Positions 48,738-59,714 of a stretch of DNA of 64,000 nucleotides are shown one piece after another. Position 1 is the stretch's first letter, and each line of letters opens with the position of its first letter. The DNA comes from Perca fluviatilis (taxonomy: Eukaryota; Chordata; Actinopteri; Perciformes; Percidae), in the NCBI RefSeq assembly GCF_010015445.1, contig NC_053114.1, positions 25,377,579 through 25,441,578 on the forward strand, read 5' to 3'. Below the pieces are notes generated by a model that made no database searches, was not told the origin of the DNA, and saw only the letters and a program-made list of their open reading frames with translations. Both the position numbers and the translations under genes were made by a program.

Positions 48738-48810
48738 CTACGTCATGCGGAAGCTGCTTTTTGTACAGGGCCTTCTCAAACGTCATCATCCCACCCTGCC
48801 GACGTCACCT
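48738..48810. promoter_or_regulatory. CRE/ETS-like site cluster upstream of eif4g2
   Basis: Within about 75 bases there are 'acgtcatgcggaag' (48740-48753, CRE half-site overlapping an ETS core), 'aacgtcatca' (48779-48788) and the palindromic 'gacgtcac' (48801-48808). Such sites are usual in housekeeping promoters. Their position 130-200 bp upstream of the presumed first exon fits eif4g2. Confidence 0.45.
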
Positions 48811-49559
48811 ACGGAGAACTCATGAACGTTTCGCAATCTGCTCTCATCAACAGCATATCTGGTATCTTATCCAGAGGGGTTATTCTCTAGCATTGCAGTT
48901 AGAGATGTGCTGGCACCACCTAAGATAAATCTGTGAACGGTATACTTAATTTTTTTGACGCTATCCCCCTTTGACTTGTGTGATTGTGTCAGGCACTCTG
49001 GTGTCAGGCACTCTGGTCTTGTGATGTAGGCTATGACGGAAACAAAGGAAGGACCATTTTCGCCAGGTAAAGAAAAATGTAGATGAAAAGTTAGTAGTAG
49101 GGCGGGGCGATATGGCCAAAATTTGCTATCCCTATAGGTAATTGTACATCTCAACAACTAGCCTATATCACATAGCATGCTTTCTGGTAATTCATTATTA
49201 ACTGAATAGTCAAATAAATAACCACATGGTAAAGTAAAGCCTATTTTTGTATATTGTGTGAATTAAATAGCCTACTTGACAAATGAAAAGTATTTTCTAA
49301 TTTCATTAAAATCTGTAGTGCAAAATGAACTAAATGTACAAGGATCAGAACATAGATAGTCATCCAAATGGCGGAATATTGTTGTAACGCAGTTCAGTTT
49401 TTCCTCATCTCGATAGAAAAGATATAGAAAAATATAGGCTATACAATATACATTTTTATATCGTTTTGACTAAATATTATCGTCATATCACCCAGCCCTG
49501 GCATGAAATCAAAATTCAACAAAAGAAAAAAAAGTCTACATAATTGTATGGCAGGCTAA

Positions 49560-49925
49560 TTCAAAATTTCGACTTACTATCTCATGACTTAAAATCTCAC
49601 AATTGTGACTTTTGATATTTTTTAACTTAGTATATTTTTTAGCCAAAATAGCACTATTCCATGATATTAACTTTTCATCTCATAATTTGTATTCAAAGTT
49701 ATGAAATAGTGAGTCATATTTGTAGTGTCTCATCTTTGACTCACTATTTCAGAAATTTGACTTGGTATCTCATAATATTGACTTACCCTCTCACAGTTTT
49801 GACTTTCCATCTCATAATTTTGACTTAGTATCTCTAATTTTTAGTCAACAGTTATGAAATAATGAGTCAAAATTGTAACGTTTAAAGAATTTGACTTTCA
49901 TGTCCTAATTTTCACTTACCGTGAA
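49560..49925. repeat. Degenerate tandem repeat of about 25-bp units
   Basis: Units like 'ttgacttagtatctcataat' recur at least eight times with variation, including inverted variants ('gtgagtca', 'gaaatagtgagtca'). This ordered low-complexity repeat is common in fish genomes. Confidence 0.7.
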
Positions 49926-51779
49926 TTTTCATTTTTTACCGTGCCTTTTGATCTATTCTGTTTTCTTTTCCTGGTGAAAATTGTTTTCCATGGAAAAGTG
50001 ACCTTCATCACAGTTGAAAAAAAACGACTGGATTGTAAAGTCACCAGTGAAACTTTATTTATTTATTGCTACTTTTTTTTTGCTCTCCTCTACATGGTTG
50101 AGTTCAGGGCATTGAGGAATCAATGGCTGTTGACACAGGAATCAAACCAACTGCAGTCTGCCACCAAGATGCCCCAATGGTTTTTGATGAGCCTGCTCAG
50201 AGTATAATTTTGAACCTATTGTGGCATGCATACATGATTAAACCATTTATTGAGTTTAACCACATGGACTAACAGGCTGATTTCACATTCATCCTTTCTG
50301 TTTCTGCCCACTCATATGTGTGGATGCAAAGAGTAAAGATACTGGCTTCATTTACATAAAGCTCTGGTCCCCAGAGGATTCCAAATGGTTTTTATGACTA
50401 CCTGACCTTTCAAAAGCTACTGTAGTGGCAATATTTCCATAGAATTTGCAGTGGATATTCATGGGCCCCACAGGATGAATCCTAATGTGTTTATGAACAC
50501 CTGCCCTTTCTTGTAGCACCACCATTAGGACAAAATGTCTAAACTAATTCCCCTTCTGTAAGAGCTGGTTATCATAGGCTTTTTAAGGTTTTGTGTCCAG
50601 AGACTGTAAGCTCTTGATCTGATGAGGTCTGCACTTTATCTCATTTTGTCTTTCTCATTCTATTGTACATTTGAGTAGAAGGTGTGGGGTGTAACAGTTT
50701 CATAACAAATGTTGTGGATTGGATGTATTATTGAGAATACAACCCCCCTGTTATTGTTCACACTGACTTGGGAACATGAGTCACTTCCTCCATCTGCCAG
50801 TAAATGACTACAGTGCAAGACCAGACTGGTAACGCCTGTTTTCAAGCTCAGGTTACACTGCGCCGCACATTGTGCAAGATAAGCTGTCATGATGATGAAA
50901 ATAATCCAGATAAGACACAAACATATTAAAAGAGCAAAGTTTGTTTCCAGAACTCAATAACTTTTATATTGCGTATGAGTAATTGTAGTGCAAAGGCAAT
51001 ATTAAATCTGCATAGTGAGCGATAACAAGTTGAAACTGCATTTCCACTGTCTTGTTGTGACATAGTTAAACCTGAATAGTACTGACATTGTGTTTGTTGG
51101 TAAAACATCTTATTATGTTTAGTTTTAACTGGACTCTGATGTGAAATACTGTACACAATGTACAAAATACTTGGGGTGTCTTACTTTTTATTAACTTGTC
51201 TTAGATCAGTGATTTCCATCCCCTTCTAACATTTTGTTTATTGGCATAGAACCTCTAGATGAAGCGATTGATATGGTTGAGGTTTTTAATGTTTGGAAAT
51301 GAAAAGAATACAAAACCTATATCATCCACGGCTTCGATGGCCCAAGAACAACATGGGGCCTGATAAATCTCAGGTTTCATTACTGCGTACCCCTAGAGTG
51401 CTGGAGTTATGGCTTCAACCTTTTCACCACTCTCAAAAACAGAAATAAACAGAAGTCAGCCGTATTATATCGTAATGAAAAGTCTTACAATTCTACAGGT
51501 TTGTAATTATAGAACACCGCTTTGTCCTTTAGTGCTTTCCAAACATGTACGATATATGTATCAGACAACAATAAAGTGCAGTTTGGACCAAGTGCATAAT
51601 GTGTTTGTGTTGCTAAATTGTGTAAACAGTAAAAAAACAGGGACATATTGCAAAATGTCTATGGTTTATGTCAAACTATCTCATATTAATAAACTGCATT
51701 CGAGGTGGCAGAAAACACATGCATTTCACAAAAGAGCAATGAGAGAAAGCCCTCCCTAAACTAAACATGGTTATTATGC

Positions 51780-52075
51780 GCCAAGTGCTTGCTAATTGGG
51801 GAATGTTGGGTCTCTGTTTTTTTTATTATTGTCTTTTAATGTTTTTAATTTGTTTATTAATGTTTTTAAATTGTTTTAAATTGTTTTCTTACTGCTCTTT
51901 AATGTTTTATGTAAAGCACTTTGAATTGCCCTGTTGCTGAAATGTGCTATACAAATAAAGCTGCCTTGCCTTGCCTTGCCTCTGTAAATTAAAGTGTGGT
52001 CTAGACCTGATTTATATGAAAAGAGTTCTGAGATAACTTCTGTTATGATTTTACATTATAAATACAATTAATTGT
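51780..52075 (+). repeat. Repeat of the 1-745 family split by a retroelement tail
   Basis: 'gaatgttgggtctctg' (to 51816) resumes as 'tctgtaaattaaagtgtggt' (from 51981), matching the unbroken copy near 650-690. The insert 51817-51980 ends 'caaataaagctgccttgcc' with TTGCC repeats, a typical LINE/SINE 3' tail. 'tctg' is duplicated at the join. Confidence 0.75.
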
Positions 52076-52933
52076 AAAGCTGCTGTACACACTCTTTAAA
52101 TCACTATGTACCTCCATGTTTTCTTTTTCATGTTTAACACTTGCTTCTCGCCCTAGAGATGCTGTCTGTCTTTCACTCAAGATACCCATACAGATATAGT
52201 TATATAAAAAAATATGTTTTGATGGTTGTAACTTCTTTAAGACATAATATGTAAAAATAAATCCTTACCCTTAAAAAACTACAACATATTACAAGATATT
52301 CATCCAGACATCTGAGAAAGAGAACATCAGTTAGTATTCCCCATAGAAATAAAATTGTATTTCTATGGTATTCCCAAAATCAAATCTTCATGTATTATGT
52401 ATTTTTAAGTGTTGCCAGTTTCATAGCAACAGAAGCAAAAACCAAAAGAACAGAGAAGTACCCTCAGTTGTTTATTTTTAACCCCTTAGCATTATGTCCC
52501 CTTTTTCTAGAGAGGTATGGGTGGGGGACAGGGAATGCTTAGGGGGTGATAGCAGGTCAATAGATTCCACATAGAAGTGGTATACAGCATTTGAAAGTTG
52601 GGATCCTGAGGATGAATTTGACATGCAGCTCAAACTGTGTTTTCTAAATTAGAAATAAATTGCCAAATTGATTAATTAATTAAAACAAATTGTGAACGTT
52701 TAATACATTATGATATGAGTGTATGATGACCATTCTCATGCTAGCTTAGCCTATGTCTTGTTGTCGGTTTTTGGTTTAATACCATTTGTTACATAGATAT
52801 GGTGCACATTTAACCATTTTGTAGGCCTTCTACCACTCGAGAATTAATAAAAAAAATGTCATTAATCCCTCCAAAATACCACATTAAGACACCAAGACCA
52901 TGAGGAACACCAGAGAAAAACCCATGCTGTGAT

Positions 52934-53137
52934 TGTAGTATTTCGTTGTAATAACCATGATAGTGAGCAGATGTAGATTCCTCAGTGGAAGTTTATTTTA
53001 CACTTATAACCACATGGAACACAAACCATCATGCGTAGCTACATCTCACATCGTATTCCCAACTGTTCTAAGGCACCGTATCCCTGCACAAGGCTCCTTA
53101 ACCTTGAGTGTATCAGTACGCGGCCCTATATACTACA
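52934..53137 (-). mobile_element. LTR (3') of the gypsy element, about 204 bp
   Basis: On the minus strand it runs from 'tgtagtatatagggccgcg' to 'cgaaatactaca', with TG...CA ends and the inverted termini TGTAGTA/TACTACA. Immediately upstream on that strand is a purine tract, 'aagaaaggggga', the expected plus-strand priming site. No second LTR copy was found at the other side. Confidence 0.85.
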
Positions 53138-53519
53138 TCCCCCTTTCTTAACATGAAGATTAACCTTCAACACTTGAATTGCCCACCTAATCCGTATTGA
53201 ACATCATGTGATGTACTAATAGACTCAAATTAATACTTAGTTTGGTATTGTTCTTCTAATTTGTTAACACCCCCAAGACACTGACTGAACAACATCTATC
53301 TTGTGTCAACTTCTGTAAAAGGCATGTCGAATAGGCAACTTTTCAGCACAAGATAGCATATTATAAGAGAACAATATTTCAAACTTCACACATTTCACGA
53401 AGATCTGTTACCAAACAGTCATCATAATATTGGAACGGATAACCTAACATTTCACATCTTTTTTTTTTTTTTAAGTCTGACAAGATGTGATACCAAAGCT
53501 TGACATCTCCTGCTCGAAC

Positions 53520-54005
53520 TGTCAGTGTTGACCCATCTGAAAGTCTTTAAACCTCTCAGGTGGTCTAATGACTTGCCCGCTCCTGGTGTGAGTTGGAGTC
53601 TGTGTGGATAAAGACTGAGAGTCTGCAATCTCTGCTTCACTCGTACCCGTTGAGCCTGGCAGGTCCTCATCCACTAAGTCTGCATCAGAGGTCGCCTGAG
53701 TGCAGACTGACGTTTTCCTCAGATGGCGCCTGTTGCCTCTGTAGTGCTGCCCAGATGAGGATACAATGTTGTAGGAACGATGTTCGCTTCTCTCCGCTGT
53801 CACCAACAGCTGGACGCCAACCCTGTGCAGTCTCCATGTGCACAGTGTCGCCGGGACACAGGTTAGGAAGCCGCTTCGTACCTCTGTTGTAGTACCGCTG
53901 CTGTCTTTTCTGTAGGTTTTGGAGAACAGAGTGTGCTTTCTGGGGTACTGCAGGCTGGAGAATGGAACTAGAGCTTGGTAGAGTGCTCCTCAGTACCCTG
54001 CCCAT
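53520..54005 (-). pseudogene. Gypsy integrase C-terminal remnant in shifted frames
   Basis: Two overlapping pieces in different frames continue the pol product. 54005-53685 has the basic 'KRQQRYYNRGTKRLPNLCPG' segment, a GPY-like loop region. The frame then shifts near 53810 into a piece rich in Arg, Thr and Ser. A further break with a probable deletion separates it from the main pol ORF around 54050-54095. Confidence 0.7.
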
Positions 54006-54047
54006 AAGCAGCTGAGCAGGAGAATTGTTCCTGTTTGTTGTGCCTTC

Positions 54048-56498
54048 TTAATCACCTGTTTCACCTTTTTCACCGTTCTCTAAGCCATTAGACTGTGGAT
54101 AGCGTGTGCTAGAGTGAGTGAGTTCTATGCCCCATGATGATGCAAAGTCATGCATTTCATAACTTGAAAAGGGAACGTGGTCACACACAATCTCTTTTGG
54201 AACTCCTAGTCTGCAAAACACTGATTTCATCTTCCTGATGACTGCATGTGATGACTTGTCCCTAATGTTCAGTACCTCTGGGTACTTTGAGAAATAGTCC
54301 ACTATCAAGAGATATGACTGACCTTGAATTTCAAAGATGTCTGCTCCCAACTTGAGCCACGGGAGCTCAGGTATGTCGTGCGAGATCATCGGCTCTCTCT
54401 GGTTTCTTGACTGGAACTGTTGACATGTGCTGCAGGCTTCAATCATTTGTTCAATGTCTCTCGTCATTCCTGGCCAGTAAAAGTGTTTTCTGGACAGTGC
54501 CTTTGTTCTTTGCATTCCTTGATGCGCCACATGTAGCTTATGTAGCATTTCTTGTTTACAGACGCTTGGAATGATTATTCTGTCACCAGCAAACAATATG
54601 CCGTCTCTCATTGACACAGTGTGTCTGATAGGCCAGTATTGTGCCACACGACTGTCCACCTGTTTCTTGTGATGTGGCCAGCCATGTGTGTGCCTGTTTT
54701 GCAGGCGCTGCAGGGTTTCATCTTTCTGTGTCTCGCCCTTGAGCTTTTGTAGAGCCGCTGTGCTGAGAGCCTCCGTGGGCTCCAAAGTGTAGATCACCTT
54801 CTCTTCAGCCATGTCCTCCTCTATTGTTTCTTGTTCTTGTATGACAGCTCGGGACAGTGTGTCTGCAATGAGCAGCTCTTTACCTGGCTTGTAGGAGACA
54901 TCTAGGTCATATCTCTGTAGCTGGAGTAACATTCTCTGCAATCTGGACGGAGCTGTGCCCAAGGGCTTTCTTAGGATGTTCTCCAGTGGTTTATGGTCTG
55001 AATGAAACTCAACTTTCACGCCGTAAGCATATTGATGAAACTTTCTGACAGCGAACACAATGGCCAGTTGCTCCTTCTCTATTTGCGCATAATTCCTCTC
55101 AGGCTCAGTCAGCGCTCTCGATGCATAGGCTATTGGGTGTCCCTCCTGTAGCAGACATGCTCCTAGACCGTCCTTAGATGCATCAGCCTGTATGACCAGC
55201 TGTTTCTTTGGGTCGAAGAACTTGAGCACTGGTGCATTTGTAAGTGCCAATTTGAGCTTCTTGATGGCTTCATTATGGTCGTGTTGCCACAGCCACACCA
55301 TGTCGTTACGCAGCAGCTGTCTCAGAGGTGCTGTGAGGGTGGCCTCACCTGGAATGTATTGTGCGAGGTATTTTATCATGCCCAGCATACGTTGTAGTCC
55401 TGCTTTGTCGGTAGGTGGCGGCATCTCTGTGATGGCTTTAATTTTTGCTTCGTCTGCCTTCACGCCTTCTGCAGTGACAACATGTCCCATGTATTTAACT
55501 TTGTCCACTTTAAACTGTATTTTGTCTTTATTGAATTTCACGTTTGCTTCTTTTGCTCTGGCCAACACTTTCTCTAGTATCTCGTCGTGTTCCGTCTCTG
55601 TAGAAGTTGCAATAATCATATCATCAGCAATGATATGAACTCCTTCAATGTCTCCGAAGGTTTCACAGTTGCGTTGCTGGAAGACTTCGCTTGCAGATTT
55701 GATTCCAAAAGGTAGGCGTTTGAATCTGTATCTTCCCCATGGGGTGTTGAAAGTGCAAAGCAGCGATGATGCTTTATCTAGCTTCACCTGCCAGTAGCCA
55801 TCTTTCTCATCAAGCACAGAGAATATTTTCTTCCCAGCAAACTTGCTCAGTACCTCTTCTGTTGTGGGAATGGAGTAATGCTGTCTCAGGATCGCCTTAT
55901 TCAAATCACTGGGATCCAAACAGACCCGTAGTTTCTTCTTGTCTTTTTTTTCAGTGACCACCAGGCTATTCACCCATGATGTGGGTTCAGTCACTCGTGT
56001 AATCACATCAGCCTGCAATAGGCTGTCAAGTGTGTCTTTAAGTTTGTCCATTATTGCTAGTGGTATTTTTCTGCACCCATGTATCACTGGTGTGATGTTA
56101 GGATCTGTGTGGATGTGATATTCACCATCGAACTCACAAAGACCTTCAAAGACTGTTGGGTGCAGGGTTAGCAGGTCGTCCTTCCTCGCTAGGCATTTCA
56201 CATTCAATGTATCCACATCCACCCTTTTGACCAGACCCAGCTGTTCACATGCCTCCCCGCCTAAGATGGGTACAGGGGAGTGCCTTGATACATAGAATGT
56301 AAGATTTGCTTGGGCCCTTGCCTTGGAACATGTGAGTGTGAGCATGCCTTCTGGCTTCAGCCTCGCCCCACCGTATGCCGTCAGCACAGTTTTAGTGGAT
56401 TTCAGGCTGAGCTTTGTTCTCTTCTCACGTCTGGCCTTCCTCGCCAAGGATTTGAACACCTGCAGTTGCAGGACATTGGCGTCTGCTCCTGTGTCCAT
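54048..56498 (-). CDS. Gypsy pol ORF: protease, RT, RNase H, integrase (element remnant)
   Basis: 816 codons are open. The N-terminus carries the retropepsin 'MDTGADANVL' (D-T-G). Reverse transcriptase follows: 'LPFGIKSASEVFQQ' and the catalytic 'IADDMI' in place of the usual Y/F-x-D-D. RNase H has 'IQADASKDGLGACL' and 'HSDHKPLENI'. Integrase shows the H-H-C-C zinc motif ('HVAHQGMQRTKALSRKHFYW', 'CSTCQQ') and core acidic residues at 'GADIF', 'CDHVPF' and 'SNGLE'. In the second motif the conserved D-N-G-P reads D-H-V-P, a likely inactivating change. The true ORF starts upstream, in -1 phase to gag, rather than at this ATG. It is a transposon gene, not a host gene. Confidence 0.85.
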   Translation of the reverse strand: MDTGADANVLQLQVFKSLARKARREKRTKLSLKSTKTVLTAYGGARLKPEGMLTLTCSKARAQANLTFYVSRHSPVPILGGEACEQLGLVKRVDVDTLNVKCLARKDDLLTLHPTVFEGLCEFDGEYHIHTDPNITPVIHGCRKIPLAIMDKLKDTLDSLLQADVITRVTEPTSWVNSLVVTEKKDKKKLRVCLDPSDLNKAILRQHYSIPTTEEVLSKFAGKKIFSVLDEKDGYWQVKLDKASSLLCTFNTPWGRYRFKRLPFGIKSASEVFQQRNCETFGDIEGVHIIADDMIIATSTETEHDEILEKVLARAKEANVKFNKDKIQFKVDKVKYMGHVVTAEGVKADEAKIKAITEMPPPTDKAGLQRMLGMIKYLAQYIPGEATLTAPLRQLLRNDMVWLWQHDHNEAIKKLKLALTNAPVLKFFDPKKQLVIQADASKDGLGACLLQEGHPIAYASRALTEPERNYAQIEKEQLAIVFAVRKFHQYAYGVKVEFHSDHKPLENILRKPLGTAPSRLQRMLLQLQRYDLDVSYKPGKELLIADTLSRAVIQEQETIEEDMAEEKVIYTLEPTEALSTAALQKLKGETQKDETLQRLQNRHTHGWPHHKKQVDSRVAQYWPIRHTVSMRDGILFAGDRIIIPSVCKQEMLHKLHVAHQGMQRTKALSRKHFYWPGMTRDIEQMIEACSTCQQFQSRNQREPMISHDIPELPWLKLGADIFEIQGQSYLLIVDYFSKYPEVLNIRDKSSHAVIRKMKSVFCRLGVPKEIVCDHVPFSSYEMHDFASSWGIELTHSSTRYPQSNGLENGEKGETGD

Positions 56499-56563
56499 CT
56501 TGAATCGGACAGGTGTGTTTCCAACAGTTATGCTTGAATACCAGGAGTTGTCTGTTTTAGCAT

Positions 56564-56857
56564 CTAGTCTGTATCCACTGTTCCAATAAACAGGGTATCA
56601 ATTCCTGCATCTATTTCATGTACAGACTTTCTCGGCTGTATTTGTCCTGTCCCACACATCCTTGCATAATGGTTCTGCTTACCACATCTGTTGCAGGTCA
56701 CTCCATATGCTGGGCAGTGGCGTGGCTGGTGTGACTTCCCAAATTTTTGACATGTGCTACTTTGTGCTTTGCTTTGTGTCCATTGTGTTGGCTGTTGCTT
56801 CATTTTATTGTGTGGTTGCATGTCCTTTGGTTTGCACTTGTGGTGATTTGGTATCAA
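56564..56857 (-). pseudogene. Gypsy gag fragment with CCHC knuckle
   Basis: Only the gag C-terminus remains. 'CNRCGKQNHYARMC' is a good CCHC knuckle. The preceding one ('CQKFGKSHQPRHC') has Phe where the second Cys should be. The ORF ends at a TAG that overlaps the pol frame by about 50 bases, pol being in -1 phase, the usual gag-pol arrangement of such elements. Confidence 0.75.
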
Positions 56858-56900
56858 ACACGTTTGACATTAGTAGATTTCTGTAAGAATTGCACTTTTC

Positions 56901-58168
56901 AGCGATTGGATGGGGACCACTGCTGTTCTTGAAAACTAGCTCAGAAACCCTTTATGGGTCAAAGGGAACCATGCATCGTCTGAATGCCCTGGTTCTCTAG
57001 TTTGTTTTAGTAGTTTCATGAGGCTGTTAAAAAAGCCATGCAATTTTTTCCTTCCGTAGTTTTACGATACCAATATAATTATCTTTAAATGAGCTTACTA
57101 AAGCCAATACGTATGCTATTAAACACATGTTGTGGGTTTTGCCAGTGCCTGCTGTTAATGCTAGCCTTCCGTATTATGCAACAAATGCTTAATAATCATG
57201 AATTAAATATTTTTTAAACACAGTAGGCCTAGCTAAAGTTTAGTGAGAAAAAAATATATTTTATAATGATTCCATTTCTAGTTCAGCATAGAAGGTTGCT
57301 ATGGTAATTTAAGGGCGGGGGTAAGGGTGGGGGTGATCAAATCAAACCAAAACAACTTTTCCTTTAGTTTCTTGGTGGAGCTGCTGCAATTGTTGCTGAA
57401 AAAAATGGACCATACTAGTGAAAGAGAACTAGAAGAAAACTACTTTAACAGAAAAGACGTGATTTCCATGGAGGACATCTTAGTGAGGTAACGTTAACGT
57501 TTTGGTCGCATAATGTAAACGAACTTTGATCAGGCTCGGACACTTTTTGTCTAATGTTCTAGCTACCTAGCTAATCAGAATATCTATTTTAATAGAATAT
57601 GCCGGTGTTGTGCAGAAATTTTCCCCCGGCCCCTGTCTTGAAGGTCATTGCCGCAACTGCAACGGCTGCTGAAAATGCCGTGACCTCACGGTGCTCTTTA
57701 CCCGGCTAATAGTAACCAATTGTCTCGACTAAACTAATAATTAGGCACCGTTCGCAAAAGCCACGCCCCCTAGTTATTCTTACTACGCCCGTCAAACAAT
57801 TGAGAACCAGACACATAGCCATGGCTGGGTTGAGCTACATAGGTAGTGATTGGTTTTGGAGAATGCAGCATACATATCCTCCAGGGCACGACAGAAAGGG
57901 CTGCAATATGCAGTGGAGGGATATGTTCAATGACCGTCAACCTCTCGCTAAATTATCTGTGTCGATAGCAACATGTGCTTGACAGGCTAACAGCTATCAG
58001 GCTGCCTGAATTTCCTACGGAATAATAAAGTATCTAATGTTCTAACTTTACTACTTTCGATAATAATGCTATATAGTACCACAACTGTTAACTTAAGTCC
58101 AGTTTTACAGATTGTAACTGTTATGTACTTAGCTACTTAAAATACTTATTGATAATTGATATAAGTTA
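56901..58168. other. Intergenic stretch with one candidate exon
   Basis: Apart from the weak exon candidate at 57405-57487 I see no structure. CpG-containing sequence around 57480-57720 ('aacgttaacgttttggtcgc') would fit a promoter-proximal region. Confidence 0.4.
57405..57487 (+). CDS. Candidate first coding exon of an unidentified gene
   Basis: An ATG in fair context (aaaaATGG, G at +4) opens 27 codons plus two bases, with composition unlike random sequence: 'MDHTSERELEENYFNRKDVI' then 'SMEDILV'. It is followed by gtaacg, a usable donor in CpG-containing surroundings. The pattern E-x-x-Y/F...S-x-x-D-I-L faintly recalls the N-terminus of the GINS subunit PSF3, but this is too short to name. 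No matching second exon was found. The exon-like sequence at 63939 does not join it in phase. Confidence 0.3.
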
Positions 58169-58510
58169 TGCTGCGTTCCAGACACAGTTTTTAGCCCGTA
58201 AGTTACGACTTCAAGGCAAAGTCACCACAAACCCTTCTAGCTAGCGTTAGATAGTGGCTACCGAACGTTGATAGTTAGCTATCTAAGTTACTTTACGTTG
58301 CCTATTTATGTCTATTTATTTCTACTTATCACTGTTAATAAATGGCGTCTGTACAGCATCAAATTGTTGTTTATGTGTGTGTGACGTCAAAAACTGTAAC
58401 TGGGAGTACAACGATCTGGTACGAGTTCACGAGTAGTAAGTTATGGGTTTGACTGCTGTTCCAGGGTTCTTTCACGAGTAGAAGAGTTACGGGTTGCCTG
58501 GAACGCAGCA
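58169..58510. mobile_element. Harbinger-like MITE, 342 bp, TTA target duplication
   Basis: The termini 'tgctgcgttccagacac' and 'gcctggaacgcagca' are inverted repeats. TTA precedes (58166-58168) and follows (58511-58513). PIF/Harbinger elements duplicate TWA. 'cccgtaagtta' and 'agttacggg' extend the pairing. Non-coding. Confidence 0.8.
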
Positions 58511-59714
58511 TTAGCTCGCTAGCTTTACTTACCTTGGAGCAGACATATCCCCACTAACACAGAACGTTTAGGGAACGTTGGGGAACATTAGTTTTTAGTT
58601 CTCTAAAGGTTAGTTCGAACCAAACCAAAAACTAACGTTTAGGGAACGTTCCCTCATGGTTATAACCAGGGCTCTCAAGTTTTGAAGACAGGCAAGAGTG
58701 ACACCTCCCCAAAAAAAGATCATAGATTGGTGGCGGGTTGGACAAGTCGCAGGAATAGGGGTGTTTCATTAATATTATTATAATTAGTGTTTTTGTTGTT
58801 ATTATTAATAATTGAATAATTAAATAAAAGAAAAGATTTGACACATGGCACTGACAATTCAACCAAATACAAAGTATTTATTCAATTTCTGCATGGTTAC
58901 TTATGATAATGGGGGGGTGTGGGGGTCCTCCCCCAGAACATTTTGAGCATTAAACTCTTCATTTCCTGCATTCTGGTGAATTTGTATGTACCTATTTATA
59001 CCTTTTTCTGAATCAATTTATGCTGGAAATCTTTATGTAAAGGTAAACATAGATTAAAACATAATGGAATATATGGCAGTTAGGCTCAGGCATTCTGTAT
59101 TGCTTTCATCTATTTATTCTCCTGTAGATCGACTTTTCTAATTATATCTGAGTCAGCACACATGTAGCCTTCAGGCATCATTTACTCTTCCCTTTTGCAT
59201 CTTTTGTTGAGGAAGTAACCTCCTTAAATGTGCATATGACAATTATTCACGTCAATGATACATTAATTCATTTTAATGAATTAATAAACCCCTGGACTGT
59301 AATATGATTTATTAGAGCAAGATTTCTGCTCATGTTCAAAACTTTGTGCACATTCAAAATATCTCTTTTATCTGAGTTTTGGAGGAGTCGTGATACTTTG
59401 AGAAAAATAAAGTTATAATAGTCAATATATTTCAGAAAATAATTCACCTGCACCATAGTCTGCTGTGCATTACGTGATTGCTCTACTGATACGGTAGATC
59501 TCAGACCTTCTGACAGACACAGAGCCCCGTTTGGGTCTCTGGTCTCTGAATGAGCGAATGTTTAGGGAAGTGTCTGTATGCTTTGCTTTTTTTTCATTGG
59601 TTGCTGCATTAAATCTTACCCAGATAAAATAGTGCTATTTTCTGATTGGCTATTGTGTAGCCCCTCTCTTTCTTTTGTTTGGCTGATAAGTGGCAGGCTC
59701 GACTTAGACATTAA

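Larger units (their letters stand above)
48900..52933. other. Intergenic DNA without recognised genes
   Basis: No coding region is supported. It contains the simple-pattern repeat at 49560-49925 and the nested retroelement tails at 51780-52075. The remaining sequence is AT-rich and featureless to me. Confidence 0.6.
52934..56900 (-). mobile_element. Degraded, 5'-truncated Ty3/gypsy LTR retrotransposon
   Basis: Reading on the minus strand: end of gag with zinc-knuckle cysteines (56857-56564), protease, reverse transcriptase, RNase H and integrase (56498-54048), a shifted integrase tail (54005-53520), purine tract and one LTR. The 5' LTR, primer site and most of gag are missing. The right boundary near 56900 is approximate. 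With one LTR and several frame breaks it cannot be autonomous. The nearest relatives are fish gypsy elements of the K02A2.6-like type, judged from the knuckle and RNase H sequence. Confidence 0.85.

Noticed and set aside
48647..48928. A plus-strand gene divergent from eif4g2
   Set aside because: Overlapping short ORFs lie in promoter-like CpG-containing sequence, without donor sites or recognisable protein.
49560..49925. A CRISPR-like array of regular repeats
   Set aside because: Units are degenerate and variably spaced, some inverted, and the DNA is vertebrate nuclear.
57800..57982. A 60-codon plus-strand ORF
   Set aside because: No splice sites, repeats or motifs support it, and its composition is not distinctive.
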